Shown piece after piece: positions 1 to 5,471 of a stretch of DNA of 7,549 nucleotides; the stretch's first letter is position 1; the number at the start of each line of letters is the position of its first letter. A program made the position numbers and the translations under genes. The notes beneath the pieces were generated by a model, which saw nothing but the letters and a program-made list of their open reading frames with translations, searched no databases and was not told the DNA's origin. This DNA is from Actinobacteria bacterium 21-64-8 (GTDB lineage Bacteria > Actinomycetota > Acidimicrobiia > Acidimicrobiales > RAAP-2), in the NCBI GenBank assembly GCA_002255315.1, contig NCBD01000046.1, forward strand, positions 1 to 7,549, written 5' to 3'.

Positions 1-470
1 ATATCAAAGCCAATGGTTTGACTGACCCGGTGATTATTGACGCTCTTTACGAGGCGTCAATGGCCGGAGTGGAGATACGCCTCGTCGTGCGCACGTTGTG
101 CTGTCTTCGCCCGGGCGTGCCTGGGCTCAGTGAACACATCACAGTGCATTCTTTGGTGGGTGAATTTCTCGAACACTCACGTCTCTTTATTTTCGGACGC
201 CAGGGCGACGCCGATTTTTCGCTCTACTTGGGTTCGGCCGACCTGATGGAGCGCAACCTTGATCGGCGCGTTGAAGTGAGTGTGCCTATTGAGAATCCGT
301 CACTCCAAGACGAGCTGCTCGAAGCCTTCGAGGTGACGTGGCGTGACGACTTGTATACCTGGGTGTTGGGCACTGATCGTCGTTGGCGACGACTGCAACC
401 CGTCAACAATTTTTCGGCTCAAGTCGACTTCAAGCGTCGAGAGCTGGACCGTTCTCGGTTGTTACCGTAG
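1..470 (+). CDS. ppk1: Polyphosphate kinase 1, C-terminal part (5' end outside window)
   Basis: This is the last 155 codons of a polyphosphate kinase, read from base 3; the reading frame is open to the left edge. PPK1 transfers the terminal phosphate of ATP to a growing polyphosphate chain and also runs in reverse. The fragment contains the closing phospholipase-D-like catalytic domain: a KANGLTDP segment, the family signature CCLRPGVPGLSE, the FLEHSR motif (histidine codon at 174-176) and GSADLMERNLDRRVEV. The FLEHSR histidine corresponds to the second conserved active-site histidine of the family; the first, phosphorylated one would lie upstream of the window. The protein ends normally, so it is cut only by the window edge. 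Its last 41 bases lie antisense to the 3' end of the membrane-protein gene. The in-frame TTG at 18 is not the real start. The family call is secure from these motifs. Confidence 0.95.
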   Translation, partial: IKANGLTDPVIIDALYEASMAGVEIRLVVRTLCCLRPGVPGLSEHITVHSLVGEFLEHSRLFIFGRQGDADFSLYLGSADLMERNLDRRVEVSVPIENPSLQDELLEAFEVTWRDDLYTWVLGTDRRWRRLQPVNNFSAQVDFKRRELDRSRLLP

Positions 471-1491
471 GGCTCGGATCGGCCGGTCGGCGCCATTGAA
501 GCGAAGCGTAAGCGACGCCACCGATGGGAATGGGCAGCCAAAAGTTCAAAAGTCGATAAGCCAGTACCGCCAAGATGGCTTGGCTCGCGGGAACGCCGAA
601 GCCTTGGAGCGTCGCGATGAGAACGCCCTCGACAACGCCTAGTCCCCCAGGGGTGATGGGGATGGCGGCGAAGATATTGGCGAGTCCGTACGCGACGAGC
701 AAGTCAATTGGCGAAATGACGCTACCGAAACTCCACAAGAACACCCATAGGCAAGCCGCGTCGAGTACCCAATTCAGGGTCGCCCAGGTAAACGCCCACC
801 ACAACTTTCGACGATTGTTGATGAGCAAGGTAACTCGACCGGCAACTTTGGCGAGTTGCGTCGAGATCTTGTCGGGATCAATCGCGGGGATGCGTCGTGC
901 GACAGCGCGAAGCCAGAGGTCGGCGTGGCGCTGACCGCGAGTGATGAGCAAAATGGTTCCAAAAAATGCCAACAGTAAAAAGACGCCCGCGAGCGCGGCA
1001 AAGCCGTAGGCCGGGTTAAATCCGCGTAGCGGGATTGATACAACGAGCGCCATCCAAAACAGTACGTTGAGCACGACCGCAGACCCGGTGCCCAAAACCG
1101 CGAGTCCAAAAGCGCTGGTCTCGCGCGGTACGCCAAGTTCGGAGAAAATCCGATACGACAGAGCGCCCGCGGGTGCGGTGCCGCCGGGTACGACATGACT
1201 GATGGCGTGGCCCGCCAACGTGACGCGAACGGTGTTGTACAGACTCGGCGCGTGGGGGTAGAGCACGGTTCGTGTCAGTTCGACGTAACTGTAGATGGCG
1301 ACGATTTCGAGGGCGACGGCGAGCACCACGAGCAAGGGATTCAGCGCTCCGAGCAGGTGCACGGAGCGCCGCGCCGAGCTGAATTGGGGCAAGACGAAGT
1401 ATTCGAAAACGAAGATGAGCGATCCGAGGCTGAGAATGAGTCGAATCTCGCGCGGCAGCGTGAGATGTTTCTTAGGGGTGGCGTCGGACAT
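430..1491 (-). CDS. UPF0104 / LPG-synthase transmembrane-domain (flippase-like) protein
   Basis: A 353-residue polytopic membrane protein of the UPF0104 family, which shares the membrane domain of lysylphosphatidylglycerol synthase (MprF). Hydrophobic segments are visible at about residues 18-36, 50-70, 85-102, 127-152, 163-184, 232-256, 263-280 and 303-330. Family hallmarks are the VVPGGTAPAGALSYR stretch (100-114), TPGGLGVVEGV (280-290) and AYRLLNFWLPIPIGG (311-325). There is no C-terminal catalytic domain, so it is not a complete MprF. Related proteins are thought to move lipids or lipid-linked sugars across the membrane; the substrate here is unknown. The ATG at 1491 is preceded in frame by a stop (TGA at 1497-1495) and has no clear Shine-Dalgarno sequence. 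The last ~20 residues, after the final membrane segment, are poorly conserved in appearance and are encoded opposite the ppk1 tail. It is divergent from the mannosyltransferase gene. Confidence 0.85.
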   Translation of the reverse strand: MSDATPKKHLTLPREIRLILSLGSLIFVFEYFVLPQFSSARRSVHLLGALNPLLVVLAVALEIVAIYSYVELTRTVLYPHAPSLYNTVRVTLAGHAISHVVPGGTAPAGALSYRIFSELGVPRETSAFGLAVLGTGSAVVLNVLFWMALVVSIPLRGFNPAYGFAALAGVFLLLAFFGTILLITRGQRHADLWLRAVARRIPAIDPDKISTQLAKVAGRVTLLINNRRKLWWAFTWATLNWVLDAACLWVFLWSFGSVISPIDLLVAYGLANIFAAIPITPGGLGVVEGVLIATLQGFGVPASQAILAVLAYRLLNFWLPIPIGGVAYASLQWRRPADPSPTVTTENGPALDA

Positions 1492-1512
1492 GGGTCATTT
1501 CGCTAGGCGTAC

Positions 1513-1533
1513 AGAGGGCCGTTGGTGCCCTCT
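1513..1533. promoter_or_regulatory. Inverted repeat in divergent spacer, possible operator
   Basis: The arms AGAGGGC (1513-1519) and GCCCTCT (1527-1533) are perfect reverse complements separated by 7 bases. The element lies inside the 85-bp spacer between the divergent membrane-protein gene and the mannosyltransferase gene. It could be a binding site for a dimeric regulator of both genes, or a hairpin in the leader of the leftward transcript. No known regulator motif is recognised, and a 7-bp repeat can occur by chance. Confidence 0.3.
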
Positions 1534-1564
1534 TGCGCTACACGTTCAGTCTACGGCACATGCG

Positions 1565-1576
1565 TAGAATTCGACG
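1565..1576 (+). promoter_or_regulatory. -10 box (TAGAAT) placed for a leaderless mRNA
   Basis: TAGAAT at 1565-1570 matches the TANNNT -10 consensus of actinobacterial housekeeping promoters. Six bases separate it from the ATG at 1577, so transcription would start at or next to the A of the start codon. No ribosome-binding site precedes this ATG, which fits a leaderless transcript. No convincing -35 element is seen. Confidence 0.55.
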
Positions 1577-2296
1577 ATGCCTACGTTGGTGGTACTTCCC
1601 ACCTACAACGAGATTTTGAACGTCGAAAAGATGCTGCGCGCGCTGCGCGAGATCGTTCCCGACTGCACCATCTTGGTCGTCGACGACGGTTCACCTGATG
1701 GAACCGGTCAGCGTGTGCGCGAGGTCGCGAGCGACCTTGGATCTATTGAGTTGCTCGAGCAACCGAGTAAGAGTGGCCTCGGCCGGGCGTACCGCGCGGG
1801 CTTTCGGTGGGGACTAGATCACGGCTACGACCGCTTCGTCGAGATTGACTGTGACTTCAGTCATGATCCTGCGGCACTGCCGATGCTCTTGCGCGCTGCG
1901 GAGAGTCACGAAGTAGTGATTGGCTCACGTTACGTCCCCGGTGGCGCTATACCCCAGTGGACTCTGTCGCGACGCTTGTTGTCGCGAGGTGGAAATCAAT
2001 ACGCGTCAATGATGCTTGGACTTCGCGTCGCCGATTCGACCGCCGGGTATCGGGTCTACTCTAAATCGGCGCTCGACAAGATTGGCTTCGAAACGGTGAC
2101 CGCGGAGGGTTACGGCTTTCAAATCGAAATGACTTACCGGGCTCGTCGCCACAAGGCGTCCGTTGTTGAGGTGCCCATCTCCTTTACCGACCGCGAACGT
2201 GGGCAGTCCAAAATGTCGGGCTCGATCGTGGTCGAAGCGCTCTGGCTCGTGACCAAGTGGGCCGCGCTACGCGTCATTGGGCGAGACGCCCATTAG
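1577..2296 (+). CDS. Polyprenol monophosphomannose synthase (GT2, dolichol-phosphate mannosyltransferase family)
   Basis: A 239-residue family 2 glycosyltransferase of the dolichol-phosphate-mannose synthase type. These enzymes transfer mannose from GDP-mannose to polyprenyl phosphate at the inner face of the membrane, giving the donor for lipoglycan and protein mannosylation. Motifs in order: LPTYNE (7-12), DDGSPDGT (36-43), the metal-binding DCD within DCDFSHDP (91-98, where many relatives have DAD), GSRYVPGG (116-123), SRGGNQYA (136-143), DSTAGYRVY (153-161), GYGFQIEM (178-185) and FTDRERGQSKMSG (203-215). It ends after the catalytic domain with no C-terminal membrane anchor. It also lacks the apolipoprotein N-acyltransferase fusion seen in some mycobacterial Ppm1 proteins. 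The ATG at 1577 is supported by the TAGAAT box six bases upstream. The divergent neighbour is a flippase-like membrane protein. A glucosyl rather than mannosyl donor cannot be excluded. Confidence 0.88.
   Translation: MPTLVVLPTYNEILNVEKMLRALREIVPDCTILVVDDGSPDGTGQRVREVASDLGSIELLEQPSKSGLGRAYRAGFRWGLDHGYDRFVEIDCDFSHDPAALPMLLRAAESHEVVIGSRYVPGGAIPQWTLSRRLLSRGGNQYASMMLGLRVADSTAGYRVYSKSALDKIGFETVTAEGYGFQIEMTYRARRHKASVVEVPISFTDRERGQSKMSGSIVVEALWLVTKWAALRVIGRDAH
2278..2292. terminator. Short GC-rich hairpin between convergent genes
   Basis: TGGGCG (2278-2283) and CGCCCA (2287-2292) form a 6-bp stem with a 3-base AGA loop. The hairpin covers the last codons of the mannosyltransferase gene and lies just past the stop of the convergent isochorismate synthase gene. 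No T-run follows on either strand, so it is not a canonical intrinsic terminator. It is the only structure at this junction that could end both transcripts, since only 4 bases separate the two stop codons. Confidence 0.3.
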
Positions 2297-2300
2297 GCGC

Positions 2301-3539
2301 TCAGAGCCGATCGACGAGTAGAGACGAAAGGACACTCTGCAACTTGTCGCGTGTCTCTTCGCGTTCGGCGATCGGATCAGACTCTGAAACGATGCCCGCC
2401 CCGGCCCAGGCCTCAAAGTTCGCACCGTCCACGAGTACACCGCGTATGCCTACCCACCACTCACCATCACCGTCGGCGTCGAGCCAACCGAGCGGTCCGG
2501 CGTAGTGGCCGCGATTATGCATTTCGAGCTGGCGAATCAACTCGTCGGCTCGTTCACGGGGGATCCCGCCCACGGCGGCGGTGGGGTGGAGCAGCCGCAG
2601 CACGCTTAAGGCGTCGGGTGGTTCGGCGTCGTGGCTCGTCGCGGTGATCCACGTACCAAGGTGCGCCACCGTTCGCAGTGTCACGATGGATGGTTGAGCG
2701 TCGGCAACGATGTCGTCGTACTGGCGCGACAGATTTCGCACGACTTCGTCCACGAGTACGCCGTGTTCGTGAAGATTTTTCGTCGATCCGAGCAGCCAGT
2801 TTTGGTAGTCATCGGGTGCGACGTTGGCGGGAAGGGCAATCGTACCGGCGAGGGGGTGGCACTGCACAATCGACCCACGACGTCGAACCAGCAGTTCGGG
2901 TGACGCGCCCACAAAACGGCGACCGTCGAGGGTGGGCAGGCTGTAGAGCGTACAGATGGGTTCGCGAACCTTTAATCGGGCCACCAACGCTGCGGGATCG
3001 ATGACGTCGGGCACGGTGCCCAGTACGGCGCGCGCCAAGACCACTTTGTCGATTTCTTTTCGGCGAAGTATCTCAACGGCCTGGGCCACGTGATGCGCGT
3101 ACTCGTCCGGCGTGGGCTGAAGGTTCAACGAGCGAAGGCTTTGGGGCTCTTGGGTCGGTTCGGTGACGTCGTCAAGAAATGTACGCCAGTGGTCGTCGCC
3201 GTCAACGGCGCTGACCCAGGCGTCGCCGCTCTTTTCGACCGTCACCACGAAGCGCGGCACGTGGAGTTGACCGTTGGCGTAGCGATCGAACGGTAGGGTC
3301 GCGAAGGCGACGACCCCGGTGCCCGCTGGACCGGGCTCGCCCTCGAGGTGCACCTCGCGCAGTACACGGCTGGCGTCGTCGCCGTGGGCCAGTCCGGCAC
3401 CGAGGTCAACAATCAGCACACTGTCGCCAAAACCTACCCGCAGCGCGTCGGGACTTTCGAGGAGCCAGCCTTCGCGCGCACCAAGGGCACGCAGACGAGT
3501 TCGCTCCGGCGAGGCGATCTTGGTTCGACGAATCTTCAC
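2301..3539 (-). CDS. menF: Isochorismate synthase
   Basis: A 412-residue chorismate-utilising enzyme that converts chorismate to isochorismate. With menG immediately upstream, the likely role is menaquinone biosynthesis. The variable N-terminal half (1-140) is followed by the chorismate-binding domain. IDKVVLAR (163-170) holds the predicted catalytic base K165. GASPELL (211-217) holds E215, at the same 50-residue spacing as K147 and E197 of E. coli EntC. Also visible are HPLAGT (228-233), KNLHEH with putative metal ligand E258, LHPTAAVGG (317-325), RGHYAGPLGW (343-352) and AGAGIVSESDP (379-389), followed by EETRDKL. The usual tryptophan of RGWYAG is histidine (H345). The GTG start overlaps the menG stop in a GTGA quartet (3539-3536), implying translational coupling. 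EntC (siderophore) or salicylate-synthase roles are less likely because no such genes are adjacent. Confidence 0.9.
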   Translation of the reverse strand: MKIRRTKIASPERTRLRALGAREGWLLESPDALRVGFGDSVLIVDLGAGLAHGDDASRVLREVHLEGEPGPAGTGVVAFATLPFDRYANGQLHVPRFVVTVEKSGDAWVSAVDGDDHWRTFLDDVTEPTQEPQSLRSLNLQPTPDEYAHHVAQAVEILRRKEIDKVVLARAVLGTVPDVIDPAALVARLKVREPICTLYSLPTLDGRRFVGASPELLVRRRGSIVQCHPLAGTIALPANVAPDDYQNWLLGSTKNLHEHGVLVDEVVRNLSRQYDDIVADAQPSIVTLRTVAHLGTWITATSHDAEPPDALSVLRLLHPTAAVGGIPRERADELIRQLEMHNRGHYAGPLGWLDADGDGEWWVGIRGVLVDGANFEAWAGAGIVSESDPIAEREETRDKLQSVLSSLLVDRL

Positions 3540-4228
3540 GAGGACCTCGTCGCGAGGAACTGTTGACTCAGTCCTCCCATCACGCGCCGGTGATTCACCG
3601 CACGAAACCCCGCGACGTGCAGCATGCTCGTGAGCTCGTCACTCGAGGGCAGGTAGGCCGTGGACGCGGGGAGGTAGTGATAGGCCCGACGGTCACTGAG
3701 CAGTGACCCGAGGAACGGCACTATTTTTCGGAACCAGAGACGAAAGCCGGCGCGAAAGAGCCCCCGGCGCGGTTCGGCCACCTCGAGCAAAGAGATACGA
3801 CCACCGGCTCGAACGACCCGCCCCATTTCGATCAACGTCGCGCTCAGATCAGTGAAATTGCGTAGCGCATACCCACAGGTCACCCCGTCAAAGGCGCCGG
3901 TACGAAACGGGAGCGTCAACGCGTCGGCCTGCACGCGCTCGTCGAGGAACCTTCCCGCGGCCAGCATGCCAAAACTGAGATCCGCGGCGACTGGTTGGTG
4001 GCCCTGACGTTTCAGTTCGCGAGTGAAGTCGCCCGTGCCCGCCGCGAGGTCTAATACCACTGAGTTCGCCACGAGGCGCAGGTCGGCGACGGCTCGGCGG
4101 CGCCACCGCGCGTCGAGTCCGAGCGTCATGACGCGATTGACGAACTCATAGCGGCCCGCGATGGCGTCGAACATGTCGCGCACTTGACGGGTCTTTTCAG
4201 CACCTTGGGGGAGAGGGGGAACCGCCAC
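3536..4228 (-). CDS. menG: Demethylmenaquinone methyltransferase (UbiE/MenG family)
   Basis: A 230-residue class I SAM-dependent methyltransferase of the UbiE/MenG family, which methylates demethylmenaquinone in the last step of menaquinone synthesis. The family N-terminus is clear: KTRQVRDMFDAIAGRYEFVN (12-31). SAM motif I is LDLAAGTGDF (59-68). Also visible are ADLSFGML (82-89), ADALTLPF (101-108), GYALRNFTD (119-127), LLEVAEP (147-153) and a YHYLPAS segment (183-189), then GGLSQQF near the end. I chose the GTG at 4228, five bases past the MaoC stop, because the protein then begins MAVPPLPQGAEKT and has normal family length. An in-frame GTG at 4270 would add 14 unconserved residues and overlap the MaoC gene. 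Neither start has a strong Shine-Dalgarno sequence, so coupling to MaoC translation is likely. It overlaps menF by 4 bases. Confidence 0.9.
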   Translation of the reverse strand: MAVPPLPQGAEKTRQVRDMFDAIAGRYEFVNRVMTLGLDARWRRRAVADLRLVANSVVLDLAAGTGDFTRELKRQGHQPVAADLSFGMLAAGRFLDERVQADALTLPFRTGAFDGVTCGYALRNFTDLSATLIEMGRVVRAGGRISLLEVAEPRRGLFRAGFRLWFRKIVPFLGSLLSDRRAYHYLPASTAYLPSSDELTSMLHVAGFRAVNHRRVMGGLSQQFLATRSS

Positions 4229-4233
4229 ACGTA

Positions 4234-4689
4234 CTAGTGGTAGTAGCGAAAGACAACCTGGGCGACGCACGAGGGCTTAGGAGCGTCCCTCACCTCAACG
4301 ATGACGTCAAGGGCTACTTGGATACCCCCGGCGACGTCCTCAACCGAGGCGAGGGTTGCTCCGGCACGAATGTCCGCACCCACGGGCACCGGGGAGCTGA
4401 AACGGACTTTATTGGTGCCATAGTTGACCCCCATAGTGACGCCGTCGACTTTGAGCACGCTGCCCAACAAAATGGGCACCAGAGACAAAGTGAGATACCC
4501 GTGGGCAATGGGCCCACCGAAGGGCCCTGACGCCGCTCGTTCGGGATCGACGTGAATCCACTGGTGATCGCCGGTCGCGTCGGCGAAGAGGTTCACCTGT
4601 TCTTGGGTGACGGTGTGGTAGTCGGAGTAACCCAGATGCTCACCCACCTTGTCGCGAAGTTCATCGAATCCCGTTACGTGCGTAGCCAT
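4234..4689 (-). CDS. MaoC-family (R)-specific enoyl-CoA hydratase, HtdZ/NodN-like
   Basis: A 151-residue single hot-dog-fold protein of the MaoC/NodN group. These enzymes hydrate trans-2-enoyl-CoA (or ACP) to the (R)-3-hydroxyacyl product. The signature FADATGDHQWIHVDPERA (35-52) contains the hydratase pair D41 and H46, and is followed by the GGPIAHGYLTLSL stretch and NYGTNKVRFSSPVPVG. The arrangement closely resembles mycobacterial HtdZ (Rv0130), where D40 and H45 are the catalytic pair. The ATG at 4689 is chosen because GGAGGT lies five bases upstream; an in-frame GTG at 4695 would fall inside that ribosome-binding site. The gene heads the minus-strand cluster with menG and menF. No step of classical menaquinone synthesis needs a MaoC hydratase, so the link may be shared transcription only. 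The CoA substrate cannot be read from sequence. Confidence 0.88.
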   Translation of the reverse strand: MATHVTGFDELRDKVGEHLGYSDYHTVTQEQVNLFADATGDHQWIHVDPERAASGPFGGPIAHGYLTLSLVPILLGSVLKVDGVTMGVNYGTNKVRFSSPVPVGADIRAGATLASVEDVAGGIQVALDVIVEVRDAPKPSCVAQVVFRYYH

Positions 4690-4693
4690 GAGC

Positions 4694-4699
4694 ACCTCC
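4694..4699 (-). promoter_or_regulatory. Strong Shine-Dalgarno sequence of the MaoC gene
   Basis: On the minus strand GGAGGT (4699-4694) is followed by four bases and the ATG at 4689. It fixes the start codon and is one of only two strong ribosome-binding sites in the window. A possible TAGAGT -10 box (4711-4706) would put the transcript start at the edge of this site, but that is tentative. Confidence 0.75.
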
Positions 4700-4747
4700 G
4701 GAGAAACTCTACCGTGCAGTCTTCGCGATCTTTTCGAGTTATCACCC

Positions 4748-4760
4748 TAGAATTGGATGT
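4748..4760 (+). promoter_or_regulatory. -10 box (TAGAAT) placed for a leaderless VIT-family mRNA
   Basis: TAGAAT at 4748-4753 is identical to the box before the mannosyltransferase gene. Seven bases separate it from the GTG start at 4761, so transcription would begin at or within one base of the start codon. There is no Shine-Dalgarno sequence. No clear -35 element is visible in the 71-bp divergent spacer. Confidence 0.5.
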
Positions 4761-5471
4761 GTGAAAACGAGGGCGCCCGACGAGCATCACCGCAAAATTA
4801 GCGATGGTGGTTTTCGCGCCTCGCTCTTTGGCGTGTCCGATGGTTTAGTGACCAATATTTCACTCATGCTCGGCATTGCGGGTGCGAGTCCGGGTCACAG
4901 TGTGGTGCGTCTGGCGGGACTGGCGGGACTGGTCGCGGGCGCGTTCTCCATGGGCAGTGGCGAGTATCTCTCGATGCGCGCTCAAAAGGAACTCTACGAG
5001 TACGAAATTAGTGTGGAGCGACAGGCCATCGCGGACTTTCCCGCGGCGGAGCAACGAGAGTTACGCGACCTGTTCGTGTCGCGGGGTATCGAACTCGACC
5101 TCGCGGACCGGCTCTCAACGGACTTGATGCGCGATCCGGATTTAGCCCTTCGCACGCACGCGCGCGAAGAACTCGGCGTTGACACCACGGCGACGGGCTC
5201 ACCCTGGAAGGCGGCGAGCTCTTCCTTTGCCTTCTTCGCACTCGGGGCGTTCATACCCCTCTTTCCTTGGCTGGTAACGAGTTCGGGTAGCGAAATCGTG
5301 TGGTCCTTGATCTTGGGTGGGATTGCGACGGTATTGGTCGGGGGTGGCGTGGGCTGGTATACCCGCAGAGGGGTGGTGCGCTGGGCGCTGCGCCAACTAC
5401 TCATTACCGCCGCGTCGGCGTTTGTAACCTTCAGCATTGGCCATCTCGTAGGCGTGGGTGCCGTCGCCTAG
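4761..5471 (+). CDS. VIT1/CCC1-family iron/manganese transporter
   Basis: A 236-residue membrane protein of the vacuolar iron transporter (VIT1/CCC1) family, which exports Fe2+ or Mn2+ from the cytoplasm in exchange for protons. The first membrane helix carries FGVSDGLVTN (23-32) and the second AGAFSMGSGEYLS (59-71). D27 and M64 are 37 residues apart, the same spacing as pore residues D43 and M80 reported for Eucalyptus VIT1. A glutamate-rich cytoplasmic stretch (about 72-145: E77, E80, E82, E86 and others) fits the metal-binding domain of the family. Three further hydrophobic segments follow (about 148-172, 178-196, 205-233), giving the expected five-helix plan. A 9-bp tandem duplication (4911-4928) encodes the repeated Leu-Ala-Gly in helix 2. 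The stop shares bases with the mshD stop on the other strand. Whether the ion is iron or manganese is not decidable here. Confidence 0.88.
   Translation: MKTRAPDEHHRKISDGGFRASLFGVSDGLVTNISLMLGIAGASPGHSVVRLAGLAGLVAGAFSMGSGEYLSMRAQKELYEYEISVERQAIADFPAAEQRELRDLFVSRGIELDLADRLSTDLMRDPDLALRTHAREELGVDTTATGSPWKAASSSFAFFALGAFIPLFPWLVTSSGSEIVWSLILGGIATVLVGGGVGWYTRRGVVRWALRQLLITAASAFVTFSIGHLVGVGAVA

Noticed and set aside
774..1196. 140-codon open frame on the minus strand
   Set aside because: It lies wholly within the UPF0104 membrane-protein gene in another frame and has the arginine/serine-rich composition of a shadow.
4229..4270. GTG start at 4270 for menG
   Set aside because: It adds 14 residues that do not look like the family, overlaps the MaoC 3' end and has no Shine-Dalgarno sequence. 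It is not fully excluded.
4690..4695. GTG start at 4695 for the MaoC gene
   Set aside because: The codon lies within the GGAGGT ribosome-binding site that serves the ATG at 4689.
4911..4928. Tandem 9-bp repeat CTGGCGGGA
   Set aside because: It simply encodes a repeated Leu-Ala-Gly in a membrane helix of the VIT protein. Two copies are too few to suggest a functional repeat array.
4994..5437. 147-codon open frame opposite the VIT gene
   Set aside because: It is a shadow of a clear VIT-family gene, with serine-rich composition and no recognisable motif.
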